A stretch of DNA of 64,000 nucleotides from Armillaria gallica (Eukaryota > Basidiomycota > Agaricomycetes > Agaricales > Physalacriaceae), in NCBI GenBank assembly GCA_037576215.1, contig JBANDB010000009.1, forward strand, positions 3,844,001 through 3,908,000, given 5' to 3'. The position numbers were made by a program, and so were the translations under genes. Each line of letters opens with the position of its first letter. Position 1 is the stretch's first letter. The notes beneath the pieces are model-generated. The model had not been told where the DNA came from and ran no database searches. It saw only the letters and a list, made by a program, of their open reading frames with translations. Of this stretch, positions 13,045-23,300 are shown piece after piece.

Positions 13045-15160
13045 CTTTCCTATTCTTTCAAAAATATACTGATTCATTGCAGTAACAGAGTACAATCTGT
13101 AGGTAGAAATTTTTACTTGCAAACTGCGTTACTAGTTGAATGTGTCTCGGTGGAAATGGGTCCTTGGATCTCAGCGACGCTCGAACGATCGTCTTCATTC
13201 GAAAGAACATCATCGATAGAAGCCGCCCCTACAGAAAGAGTTGAAAGACCGTTGAAGGCACATAGGAATGGGAGAATACATACATTTATAGTGTCCGTGC
13301 GTCTGGCGAGAATATATTAGTAGGAGGTCCGATGGTGTGCTAGTGATCTTGCTTACCTTGTCATTATAGTTGAACCATACAAAACCGGTTGCAAGGTAGC
13401 GAATTTGACCTTTGCTCTTAGCGGTGCAGGTGTTGAGTTTGAGCTATAACCATCGGTCATGAGAAAGGGAGTCGTCAAAAAAAGTCAAAACGTACATCTA
13501 CGGAACAAGTCTTTCCGTCCTTAGTGTCGATCGTACGTGTTACCGTTGCGACAGTGGAATACGACGTTTCGAACCTGTTTTGGCTGGTTAACATAATAAG
13601 CAGAGGAGATAGGCATGGAGGTACGCACGAACTCGACTGTTCGTTTGTCACTTCTTTCGAAACAGTCACAGAAGCATCTGCGCTCAAGAGAGGGATACCA
13701 AAAGAGACACCAAGTGTGCTCGAGATGGCAAGCGTGGATACAGCTATCAAGTACGTGAATGGGTCGAATACACGCCGACTCTCTGTAAAAAGACCCACAA
13801 GTGACCGTGTACCCGCTACTCATATTTGAGCCTTGCTGAACTTGCAGTGACACTGTACCATTGGTCCCAGACGTCCCAGATACATTGTCGATTATGCTTT
13901 CTTGACATTGAGGATCACCTAGATAATGTCGATGAGAATTTTATCTTCGTTCTCTCTTATTTAGATAAGTATACCGTCCACTTCGATCTTGACGGGGTCA
14001 TCGGAAACGCATACAGAGGCAGGACTCCCGGGGTACTTGAACAGGGTCGTCAGAAACATACAGAATATGCATGCAGATGAGTAACTCACATCCTTTGGAT
14101 TCGTGGCGATATTCCAGCTACCACTTCCCCAATTAGACTTGGCGTAGGCCTCAAGAGCATCCCAACCAGGAACTATATAGAGCGCAGGTGTGAGCGCTAC
14201 AACCATCCATCATAAGACAAAGTGTATTCACGAGACTGGGCTTCGTCGACAGTTAGATTGGTGCACTGGCCTGCAGACCGCCTCGAAAGAAGCGGTTCGT
14301 GGGCAAGGTAGCGTCCGTACAGCGAGCCATCGCGTTTGAACCCCAGGAACTGTCCATTATCTTCGTCGTATGCGATATGAGCTATCTCCCGCTGTGCACT
14401 CAAGCTCCTCAGGGAGGGTAGAGCCAAAGCACCAACGAGAATCTACTAGGTGCGTCAGTCGATGAGACGGGCAGGGATAGTAAGAGCTCACCGTGGAAAG
14501 GTAGAATAGATTCAGAAGGCCAGCCTTCATGATAATTGAGAATTAGACTTTGTGGGTGATCGGAAACCAGCCGATGTTGACACAAGGAACTTCCTTTCTT
14601 CCTTTATACAGGCTGAGGACTCGCAGTTACCTGCATGGGGAAGACACACGAATACATGTTGGCAACACCCGCAGTACGCACAGGCTTCGCTTCGATATCC
14701 ACTTTAGAGGACGGTCCTGGTTCAGGAGGACTGCTGTGCCGGGAGAGGTGGCTGAACAAGTTGACTTGTAGACGAATTTGCCTCCATGGAAATTGGATAC
14801 ATGAGCTCGAGTTTATTGCGGCGGCAGGACCTCAGTTGGCCAACTTGGTGGTATGTCAGATCATTGTCGTCTGCAACATAGGCTATAGATATGACGAGAC
14901 TGACAGGCTACACGCTATTTGCCTAACCCCGGGAAACAGGTCGAGATGTATGATTTATGATAAGGCTTTCCAGTCCTCTATCCTTGTGAAGAACAAGCAC
15001 TTATTCTTGAATATAGACCCTGACGCTGTGTAGCGCCTGAGATGGTGATTCCCGTAGAGCAACGCAGAAACAAGCCGCAACCTACTAACGAAACGCCGGT
15101 CTCATGTTAGCTGAGCCTGAGATGGTGGCTCCCGTTGGTGTGTCGGTGTCGGTACAAAGC
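13045..15160. repeat. Left arm of a large inverted duplication
   Basis: This segment matches, in reverse complement and with gaps, the segment 17935-19465. The match covers the secreted-protein gene, its immediate upstream region (GGAAACCAGCCGATG at about 14560 versus its complement at about 18340) and two words further upstream, GAGATGGTGATTCCCGTAGA (about 15043) and GAGATGGTGGCTCCCG (about 15121), whose complements lie at about 18030 and 17960. The outer edge includes the 3' flank of the gene. The arms surround a sirtuin gene. Confidence 0.8.
13113..14530 (-). CDS. Small secreted protein, intact copy of the duplicated pair; function unknown
   Basis: Ten exons on the minus strand (14530-14492, 14442-14232, 14172-14090, 14035-13975, 13918-13799, 13743-13629, 13583-13496, 13443-13357, 13302-13284, 13228-13113) join in phase to 312 residues. 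The start MKAGLLNLFYLSTILVGALA is a good signal peptide. The middle alternates Ser/Thr with Val/Leu (TLAISSTLGVSFGIPLL; TSYSTVATVTRTIDT), as in long beta strands. The C-terminal part has paired cysteines (CSVD, NTC), then ATGFVWFNYNDK and GHYKWA. I have seen this FVWFNYND-type ending in uncharacterised secreted proteins of mushrooms. The beta-rich serine/threonine-rich centre could suggest a pore-forming (aerolysin-like) fold, but that is only a guess. Its degenerate sister lies at 18374-19409 in opposite orientation. Confidence 0.72.
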
Positions 15161-15711
15161 AACGGCCGGTACCGTTTTGATCGCACGTCTCTTTAGTATA
15201 TGCGTGTCGTTCAATGCATAAGACCAACAATACCGAGTCGCACAAGATCATAGCACGGGAACACAGGTTGTAGAAACCAAAGCATCGAGCCATATTGTGC
15301 AGGGAATAAAAGGCTCAGTGAATCAAAGAGGCACACGATGGTGGCGAGCTCGAGCGTCAACCAAGCAAAATCCGTTTCAGGTATGGAAAACGCCGTACTC
15401 ATTTTGCGCGCTGATAATGGAAACAACTGGTCATTCCACATTCAAAAAAGGAAGGGATCTCATCTTCATTGGGTCGGTTAGAATAATCAAACCCTCCATA
15501 CTACCCGAGCGTTCTCTGCGGGAGATGTCAGCAATCCAAAGAATAAAAGTAGTACTATAAAAATACAAGCTCTTATGCCTCTAGCTCTAATCCGCAAGTG
15601 GAGGTCTAACAATTCCACTCTTCAGCATCTCCCGTATCACAGCGTCCTCCCGTACACGGCTTCCTCTATGAATTTTGAACATCAATATGAATACAGCCAC
15701 AAAGAAACCAC
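14531..15711. other. Intergenic between secreted-protein gene and sirtuin
   Basis: No gene is supported. The first part (to about 15160) belongs to the inverted repeat arm and must contain the promoter of the secreted-protein gene. The remainder is the unique flank leading to the 3' end of the sirtuin. Confidence 0.5.
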
Positions 15712-17003
15712 TTACAACAACACCCTCACAACATCCGGCATAATCTCGCCACTCGCCACATCCATCCTCTCCACCCCCGTCACACCATCTGCCCTCGTCG
15801 GCCCCACATTGATCACCAAAACCCTCTTCCCGAGCTCCAGCGCGTGCTTGAGCAGGCGGAAGGCGGAGAAGGTGGATAGGGTCGTGCCGATGATCAGGAC
15901 TCTGTCTGAGCGTTCGATGTCCAGGAAACTAAGGGGGGAGGTGGGAAAGAGTGATGAGGCGGGGGAGAGTTGGGGCTTACGATCTATGTTTGACGTGCGG
16001 GGATATGGACTCTCCGAAAAAGATGACTTCGGGTTTGTGCGTCGAGTTTCGGAGGTTTTGGGATAGGCATGCGGGGCAGTCGGGGACGGTAAAGTCGCTG
16101 TAGGACGCGCCGAGGCTTTCAGCGTCGACCTAAGCCATTATTTGAGGTTAAGGGCCAGCAAGCAAAAAGTCTTTTAATTCACGTATATCACCATCTGGGT
16201 TCGTCCTCAACTTCTTACCCGTCCTCTCCACATCATCCAAGAACTCTTTCCACTGCGGATTAGCCAGAGAGAGCATATCCTGGAACGCCGAGCGGTCAAC
16301 TAGGTGTCCGTGTTTGCAGCGCACGCGCTAATAGATAAATAATTCGGGTGGGAACTCAAAAGAGGGGAGAGGAGACCGACGTGTAGAGTTCCGTGGAGCT
16401 CGAGGATGGCTTGCTGCATCTCTACCGGGCTGATTTTGGATAGGGAAAGGGCTTTGTGGTGGAGTCCGTCGACGTTCTGGACGATGAGTACGGCCCCAGG
16501 GTTTGCATGGGATGGTTCTAGCTTACCTGGGTGATGAGGCGGGGAATGACTGAGGCGTGCTGGAGCGCGGCGAGAGCATAGTGAGTCGTGTTAGGAAGCG
16601 CGTTCACGACTGGCTGGTATCCTAGGTAGGACCGCAACCAGTATCGCTGCCTTTGCAATGTCTATCCCGGGTGGCTTCTGCAGTAATAGCTCACGCACCT
16701 GAAAGCGAAGCCCTTCTCCGTCTCATCGACCAGTTCGTGATAAAAGATAGGCCTGCAAAAGACTAGTGAGCAAAAGGCGGCGACGCAACATGTATGTTTA
16801 CTGTACTTGTAATTGGGGTTCATGTAGCGCCCATCGTGACCTCTATAAGCCCGTATACCGGAATCGACGCTGACGCCAGCACCAGTGATCAGCGTGACAT
16901 TCCCTGGAGCGAGAAACTCGACGACACGCTGGACAGCCTCAGCCGGTAAGGTGGGAATCGAAGCCCTGGAAGTGAGTGGGATGGTCGGGATGGATACACG
17001 CAT
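15712..17003 (-). CDS. Sirtuin (SIR2 family NAD-dependent deacylase, SIRT4-like class)
   Basis: Seven exons on the minus strand (17003-16807, 16752-16699, 16650-16527, 16476-16381, 16327-16187, 16129-15981, 15928-15712) give 325 residues. Sirtuin marks: LITGAGVSVDSGIRAYRG (about 40-57) for NAD binding, the insert RQRYWLRSYLGYQP, ITQNVDGLH with the catalytic histidine in the following LELHGTLH, zinc cysteines in RCKHG and DCPACLSQN, VIFFGESI, IIGTTLSTFSAFRL, and VINVGPTRAD. RYWLRS and the residue order suggest the mitochondrial SIRT4-like class, though this is by resemblance only. The start MRVSIPTIP is chosen because the frame upstream lacks family similarity. Intron 5 (16130-16186) keeps the conserved TNPDGD-VDAES frame only with a donor reading ATACGT in place of GTACGT. 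Confidence 0.87.
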
Positions 17004-17137
17004 GTGGCTGTGCAGCTCTAACTTCTTTCCGACGATGTCCTTTCTGGTGGGACCCGTTTCAGGCGCCTTGGTGGCTGGTGGGGTAAGCCCTATATAATTC
17101 CATACTTTCTTAGTCCTGACGTCGAGTGTTAGGTTTA

Positions 17138-17502
17138 CTATGGGTTCTCCAACTTGATACAATCGAGGTGAGTCGCCTCCGCACTGGCAACGGCTTGTTC
17201 TAACTGAGGTTCAAACATAGGACGGAGCAGCATCGAAAAGAGTGCGTTGTCGTTACTCTTGATTAATGCTGTCTGATGCCAACCCAACTTTAATGAAGCC
17301 TTCACCAACTCAGCGTGCGCCTCGTCGAGACCCCCAACGTCGTCATCGCACCGCCCTCAGCCGCCTCGCGAATCGCGCACAAACCGTTTGCATCTATGAT
17401 ACACGAGACATGGAATGGGGAAGTGGATGCTGTGTACCACTGGGTTAGGACGTCCGATAAACGATTGCAGGAGTGGGGCCGCAAGTTGTTGTATGGTGAC
17501 AA
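17138..17502 (-). pseudogene. Possible frameshifted gene fragment of unknown family
   Basis: Minus-strand frame from 17502 reads protein-like (SDVLTQWYTASTSPF, IIDANGLCAIREAAEGGAM) and then leaves frame. After the C-run 17331-17335 (a G-run on the coding strand), a second frame continues as LDEAHAELVKASLKLGW and RPMFEPQLEQAVASAEATHL to a stop at 17138. One added base in the run would join the two. No family is recognised and no start is certain. The plus strand is also open here (from 17296) but looks less like a complete protein. It sits just upstream of the sirtuin start, inside the inverted duplication loop. Confidence 0.3.
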
Positions 17503-17934
17503 AGTATGAAAAAGGCAGTCGATATGTTATTGAGACGATGTCGGAAAAGCATACCTCCTATCTTTCCAATCGTGTTCGAGCTCTGTTCCCTGTTCAGCAT
17601 TCTCTAGCCAACTCTCCCGGAACCTGAACCGCGTCGTTCTCTAGCTAAGCGGATATCGAGGTACCGGTGTGTAATACTACCGCCTTTCGGGTGGTTACTT
17701 GGCCCGTGGTAAGTAAGCTCTAGTTTCTCGTACAGAAGAACTTGACTGATCATAGCACAAGAGCGTATTTGAAACACAGAAAGAAATGTGCACTCGTCTA
17801 TCGTTCATTCCTCGTGTACCACGATCAGTGTTTCCACTCTCCCAAAATGTGCTTTTCCCCCCCGATCGTGAAGATCCTTCCTCTAGCTGCGGGAGGGTTT
17901 GCGTTTCCATGTCTAAAAGAATTTTGGTGTTGAT

Positions 17935-19465
17935 ATCTCTACCGTTGCTCTGCGGGAGCCACCATCTCAGGAGGCAGCCAAACACGGCGTTTCCACTGCA
18001 CCTTCACTGGTTTCTCGTTTCTCTACGGGAATCACCATCCCAGGCTATATACATCGTCAAAGTTTACCTTTGAAGAAGCACTTGGTCGTCATGCAGCTCG
18101 AACACTGTCTGACACACTAGCTGGTTGCTTCTGGTCACTCGTGTAGCTGTCATTCTCTTCATATTTATAGCGTTAGGCACCTACGTCGTCCGCGACAATG
18201 ATCTGATCATTCAATGTATATTCCCAGCTGAGGTCATGCCGTGTTACTTGGTCGAAAGCCTGTGCATACTTCGGGTGTTGCATGGAATCGTGTCAGTAAG
18301 TTTTCAGGATGCGTATGAGGAAACGTCTTGTGTCCAGCATCGGCTGGTTTCCGATCACCCACAAAGCATTATCATGAAGGCTGGCCTTTTATTCTACCTT
18401 TCCACGGCAAGCTCTTATTTTTCTTGTCGACTGACACGCCCGGGAGATTCTCATTGGTGCTTCGGCCCTACCCTCTCTAAGGAGCTTGCAAGAAATCGAA
18501 GACAATGGCGATGGCGGACGCTACCTTTCCCACGAGCCGCTTAGTGCGCAAATCTAAGCGTTGAAGAAGCCCAGTCTCGTGAGTACACTTCGTCTCCATG
18601 AATGATTCTTGTGCGCTCTATAATTCCTGGTTGGGCCTGTGCCAATAGCAAATGAGGAGATGGTAGCTGGAATATCCACACGAATCCAAAAGGAGGCGAG
18701 TTACTCATGCATATGCATATCCTGTATAACCCTGTTCAAGTACCCCGTCCATGGATGCGATCCTGTCAAGGACGGTATACTTGTCTAAGTAAGAGAGACC
18801 GTAGATATCCTTCTCATCCGCATAATCTAGTGCCAAGACAGCACAGTCGACAATATATCTGGGACGATGGCACAGTGTCACTGCAAGCTCGAATACGAGT
18901 AGCGAGTACACGGTCACTTGTGGGTCTTTCTATAGAGAGTCGGCGTGTATTGTATCCAAGCTTGCTATCTCGAGCACGCTTGGTGTTCCTCTCTTGAGTG
19001 CAGATGCTTCTGTGACTGTTGAGAAAGACGTAACAACAAATAGTTGAGTTCGTAAGTATCTTCATGTGTATTTGTCTGCTTATCATGTTAACCAGTCAAA
19101 CCAGGTTCGAAACGTCGTATTCCGCTGTCGCAACGGTAACACGTACGATCGACACTAAGGACGGAAAGACTTGTTCCATGGATGTACGTTTTGACTTTTT
19201 TTTTACGATTCCCTTTCTCATGACCGATGTTATAGCTCAAACTTCACACAGACACTATAGATGTATATTCTATATTCTCCCATTCCTTCAATGGTCTTCT
19301 AACACTCTCTATAGGGCCGGTTCAAATCGAAGAAGCTCTTTCGAACGATGACGCAAGCTTCGCTGAAATCGAAGGACCCATTTCCACCGAGGCGCGATGC
19401 AGTCTGTAAGGATTCGTAAAATTTTAACCTGTAGGATGTACTGCTATTTATGAAGGGATAGGAAA
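17935..19465. repeat. Right arm of the inverted duplication
   Basis: Reverse-complement counterpart of 13045-15160, with several deletions. Long stretches match closely, for example the block around 19090-19190 that corresponds to exon 7 of the intact gene. The spacing between upstream words and the ATG is shorter (about 320 versus 515 bases), so the arm has lost sequence. The 3' flank after the stop also matches weakly to about 19465. Confidence 0.78.
18374..19409 (+). pseudogene. Degenerate copy of the secreted-protein gene
   Basis: Starts with the same signal-peptide exon (MKAGLLFYLST) and keeps recognisable pieces of most exons in the same order as the intact gene at 13113-14530. Breaks seen: the first donor reads GC; exon 2 has an internal deletion and reaches a stop soon after (SAQI then stop, near 18555); later exons are shortened; and the exon encoding the FVWFNYND segment is almost entirely missing between about 19230 and 19250. 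The best preserved part (about 19090-19185) still reads the same protein frame. It is a dead copy with no restored product proposed. Confidence 0.8.
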
Positions 19466-19882
19466 TATGGCTCACAAATATCTTGGTACAGAAAGGACGG
19501 AAAGAAGTAGAGCCACATGCGTGAGTGGGGGGGTTTGGGGGGGGGTCGATAATTGGACGATATTCTCGCAATAGGCGTCCACCCGCGACAAGTTCCTTTG
19601 CCTACAGAGGTTGTCCTTTGTTGCTTGGTTGAGATCTTTCATTCGTTCTCGAGGGTTTCGGCAAAATTCGTGTCAAAAAAGTTAGAATACGTTCAATGTC
19701 ACTATAATTGGGACCTTGTGCCGGTACACACACCACACACCACACCGTCAGTAACTTGAAGTCACGGGCGTCTACTACTCTTCCATATCTCCCAAAAACC
19801 CGTTAGTGTTGAAAGTTGCGAATATGACGTCACGAGGGAGAGGTCGAAGCGAGGTACAGCTGGTAATACACATTAATTTACA
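19466..19882. other. Intergenic, pseudogene to PEX7 3' end
   Basis: Nothing coding is supported. It contains the 3' flank of PEX7, including TGACGTCA at 19825-19832. Part of this flank (19805-19860) reappears, inverted, at about 24670-24712 together with a piece of PEX7 coding sequence. Confidence 0.5.
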
Positions 19883-20973
19883 CTATATACGAAAGACATT
19901 AAGCCTGCTATCCCATGCACAAGTAGCCAGGACGCCTTCGTCATACAAAGACCACCCACAGCCAACAACAAACTCTGTATGGGGGTCGTGTATATACACG
20001 AGCCTACCCTTGTTCCACCTGTATCGCAATCAACAAAAAGGAGAGATACTCAAAGACAGACACTCACACTCTACACGTCATATCATAACTCGCACTCGCC
20101 AAAACATCCGGATTATGCGGACTCCACTGCACCTTGCGCACCGCATACTCATGACCCGCCAAATGCACCTCACACGCGCCCCCCACCCCGCCGCCGCCTG
20201 CCTCCCCCATCTTGACCATCCTGCAGTCCCACACGCGCACGGCCTTGTCCACAGTCCCCGTCGCCAGCACGAACGGGCGGTACTTGTTCCAGTCGAGCGA
20301 GAGCACCTCACTTCCCGAGACGGGGACCGTGAGCGCCGCGGCGGTCAGCGGGGCCGTGAACGAGTTCGCGGAGGGCGCGTAGCTCGGCGCGCGGAGGTCG
20401 AAGAGCTTCATCGTGCCGTCCGTGGAGCAGGTGGCGAGCACGGCGGGCTGGTGCGGCGAGAAGAGCGCTTGGTAGACGCACGCGTGGTGCGCTTGCAGCG
20501 TCGACACCGACCGCGGGCGATCCGGGGTCCACAGTTTGACGTTCCCGTCCCATGAGGACGAGGCGAAGGTGTCTTTTTGGAGGTTGGACCAGTCGATGGA
20601 GAATACTTCCCGGGTGTGCTCTTGCCATGACGCGATGGCGAAATTGTTGAGCATGATGTCCCAGAGTCGGATCGAGCCGTCGCCGGACGCGGTGACGATC
20701 TGGTTCTCATGCACTTCGGACCAGGCGACGTCGTACAGCCCGTCTTGCGTCTCAAAGCTAACGAGGTCAGCGAACCTTCCAGTAGGGTAGGGCTGCTCAC
20801 AACTTGTCTACGTGTAAATCAGGCGCGGTCGATACGATGTGAAGACGTCCATTGCCGACCAAGCCAAAGTTGGCAGACGAGGCGAGGGCGAGGCGGGTGT
20901 TGTGGAAGGGCGACCAGGCGAGAGAGTAGTGCGCGAATCCTGGAGTTTGGAGGACGGCTGGTGGGCCAAGCAT
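19883..20973 (-). CDS. PEX7: Peroxin-7, WD40 receptor for PTS2 peroxisomal proteins
   Basis: Three exons on the minus strand (20973-20804, 20757-20068, 20018-19883) give 331 residues, a usual PEX7 length. The N-terminus TPGFAHYSLAWSPF and the block FETQDGLYDVAWSEVHENQ are hallmarks of Pex7. WD40 repeats follow with SGDGSIRLWD, SSWDGNVKLWT, STDGTMKLFDLR, GTVDKAVRVWD and SASYDMTCRVW, and the last exon adds HTEFVVGCGWSLYDEGVLATCAWD. Pex7 binds PTS2-bearing matrix proteins in the cytosol and delivers them to peroxisomes. If the second intron (20019-20067) is missed, the frame stops at TCRV and the last blade is lost. A plus-strand frame over the same region is an antisense shadow produced by high GC. 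Confidence 0.95.
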
Positions 20974-22185
20974 AGCGGGAGGTTCAATGTGGCGGGAGGA
21001 AGAGCATGATTATGTCCGGCCCGGCGGTTACCTCCAATAATCACATTTAATCAATTTACATTTTTTTGAAAATTGGTCAAATAAATACTTAGACCAAGTC
21101 ATCGTCCAGATTTTCTGCAGTCAACTCGACATCAAGTCAAGCGAGCTCTATTGACGATGCTCTCTCATCAAGTAAAATAAGGTATGAAAAAACCGTATCT
21201 TGGGGACACAAAAGGGCCTCCGAGATCGCCGAATTAGCCTGGAGGGATTATGACCAAGTCCAAATTACTCTGTACATGCTACGGTCAACAAACAGCTGTA
21301 AAATCACGCGTGTTTTTGACAAGAAAACATAACATCAGCTTCATGCGTTGCGGAGTAGTCGAACTGGAGTGGTACATCACGAGTCCATGGGTTGCGCCCT
21401 AGAGACAACCCCGTAGGATACATTGAAAGCAGAAGTGTGAAGTTGGTGGAACTGAAGAAAATTATATATTGTTCTTGGTAGAGCGTCGGATATCAGTGTT
21501 CTACATCCAATCCTGAAGAACCAGAGCGCAAAGACGAGGGAAAGACCCGGAAATTCGACCGCTGGCGTGAGAGGCTCTGAGGACGTCAACAAATGGATCG
21601 TGTAGGTGTTAAAGTCGTAAGCCTTAGCGGACTTCGGTTAGATCATAAACAACAACTGCTCGGTAATAATCGGCTCTGCGAGACAGATACGGACAGATGC
21701 CACAGGGGAAGGGGATAGAACATGCGCAAAGGAAACACAGGTGTCTAACGAACGGTAACCGTGTCAAACATTGACCCAAATGTTAGGAAACCGAAGCACA
21801 ACAAACAGCATGCCTGTAGCGGTTCAGGGTACTGCAAACAACCAGGCACACACTCTGATACCAAAGCGAGATTCCTGGCGCAATACAAGAGCCTAGCGAC
21901 CGGGAGGAAGCGATGCAATTTCACGCGTGTCGACTGCAGTGGAACGGTGTGGACGACGCAATTGTAGAGCTGGTTTCAGACTGTGAAAGAGACATCAGAT
22001 ATTTGCCTGGTATATGCGGGGGGATCCAATTCTGGCATTGACAATTTGAAGTTACAGTGGCTCGGTATGGAGACGACGCCCTACCATCCAGTAGCCGTTT
22101 CCAGGCCATAGTGAGCATATGTATGACAGTTTTGAAGTCATGGTGGTGGCAAGAGACCAAGACACGCCCCTCTCGTCCGGGCCGG
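20974..22185. other. Intergenic, PEX7 to PAN6
   Basis: About 1.2 kb with no recognisable exon. Open frames of 60-126 codons on either strand have no family resemblance. No repeat or RNA gene was recognised. Confidence 0.5.
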
Positions 22186-23221
22186 CTAACCCCATATTTT
22201 ATTCGCGTCTCCCAAAATAATATTATCTATCAACCTCGTCGTACCCACCCAGACTGCCCCACTCAGAATCACAGCCCCGTCCGTCGCCCTCGACGCCCCG
22301 TCCAGCGCCTCGAACGTATCCGGGTCGTTCATCTCGACATAATCCAGTCGTACCCCCGGCGCGCCTCGTATGACCTCTACAGCCTTTTCAATACACTCTG
22401 CCTTTGTCAACCCAGCGTTCCACGCCGTTTCTGCTGATTGGAGAGCAGCGTACAACTTTGGAGCTACTAGGCGGGCTTCAGGCGAGAGATAGGTGTTTCG
22501 CGAGGAGAGCGCAAGGCCGTCGGTATGGTCCCGGCGGGTAGGTACGATGTGGAGATTCTCCGGGGTAGGATGGGAGAGGAGGAGATCGCGGCACATCCGC
22601 CGTAGAAGAAGAGCTTGCTGGATATCCTTTTGCCCGAAATATGTTTGTGTTGGCTGTGTAAACCGTTAGAGATGAGATTTAGGTAGACTGTAGGTAGTAG
22701 TACCTCTATGGCATTGAAGAGCTTGGTGACGACGGTTGCGACTCCGCGAAAGAACAAAGGACGGCTCTTTCCCTCCATCTCGTCCCCGAACCCTTTCACC
22801 TCGACAAACGTCCCCTTCTGAGCAGTGGGATCCTGGGTGATACCAGACGGGTACATCTCCTTTACCGTCGGCGCAAACACCGCGCTGACCGTCCGGCCCT
22901 CCACAGTCTGCTCCGCCAAGAGCCGGAGATCGTTCTCCAGCGTCTTTGGGTAGGTATCGAGGTCCTCGTGCGGTGCGAACTGGGCGGGGTTGACGAAGAT
23001 GGAGAGCACGGTGAGGTCGTTTTCTTGGAGTGACCTTTGGACTGCCGAGGGTCTGAGTCAGGGGTGGGTAGGATTGGGCTGGGTTAGGACGCACCCAAGC
23101 TGAGGTGCCCGTCGTGGAGAGCGCCCATGGTCGCGACGTACCCAACAGATTTGCGGGCATCGCGCGCTGCCTGGCGCCAGTGTCGGTAGGAGGCGACGCT
23201 GGTGAACGTAGAAAGAGTCAT
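22186..23221 (-). CDS. PAN6: Pantoate-beta-alanine ligase (pantothenate synthetase)
   Basis: Three exons on the minus strand (23221-23095, 23041-22704, 22653-22186) give 310 residues. The enzyme joins pantoate and beta-alanine with ATP to make pantothenate, the precursor of coenzyme A. Signatures: VATMGALHDGHLSL (about 30-43, HIGH-type ATP motif), VLSIFVNPAQF, YFGQKDIQQ, and DGLALSSRNTYLSPE, all in the family order. The C-terminal domain (LDYVEMNDPDTFEALD) and the tail LIDNIILGD are present. All junctions are GT..AG and in phase. It is divergent from RRP42 with only 79 bases between start codons. High GC creates several long shadow frames over it. Confidence 0.95.
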
Positions 23222-23300
23222 TTTGCCCAAATTACGAATCATCGCAAATTGTAAGATGAAAGATTGACGGACATACCCGATCAGGACTCTGCATTACGCC
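23222..23300. promoter_or_regulatory. Compact bidirectional promoter, PAN6/RRP42
   Basis: Only 79 bases separate the two start codons, so transcription of both genes must begin within this interval or inside the opposite gene. No TATA box is obvious. A short A/T-richer tract (ATCGCAAATTGTAAGATGAA, about 23241) is the likeliest place for initiation elements, but that is inference. Confidence 0.5.

Noticed and set aside
17296..17509. Plus-strand frame (ends LLYGDKV) near the sirtuin start
   Set aside because: It is open and protein-like, but has no start context or family match, and the opposite strand gives a longer and more plausible reading.
13045..19465. Inverted arms considered as LTRs or TIRs of a large transposon
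   Set aside because: The arms contain a complete split gene and its promoter, there is no reverse transcriptase or transposase between them, and the arms end without a recognisable target duplication.
19806..20555. 249-codon plus-strand open frame
   Set aside because: It is antisense to PEX7 exons 2-3 and exists because of high GC; its product is Arg/His/Pro-rich and has no domain, while the minus strand reads a complete WD40 protein.
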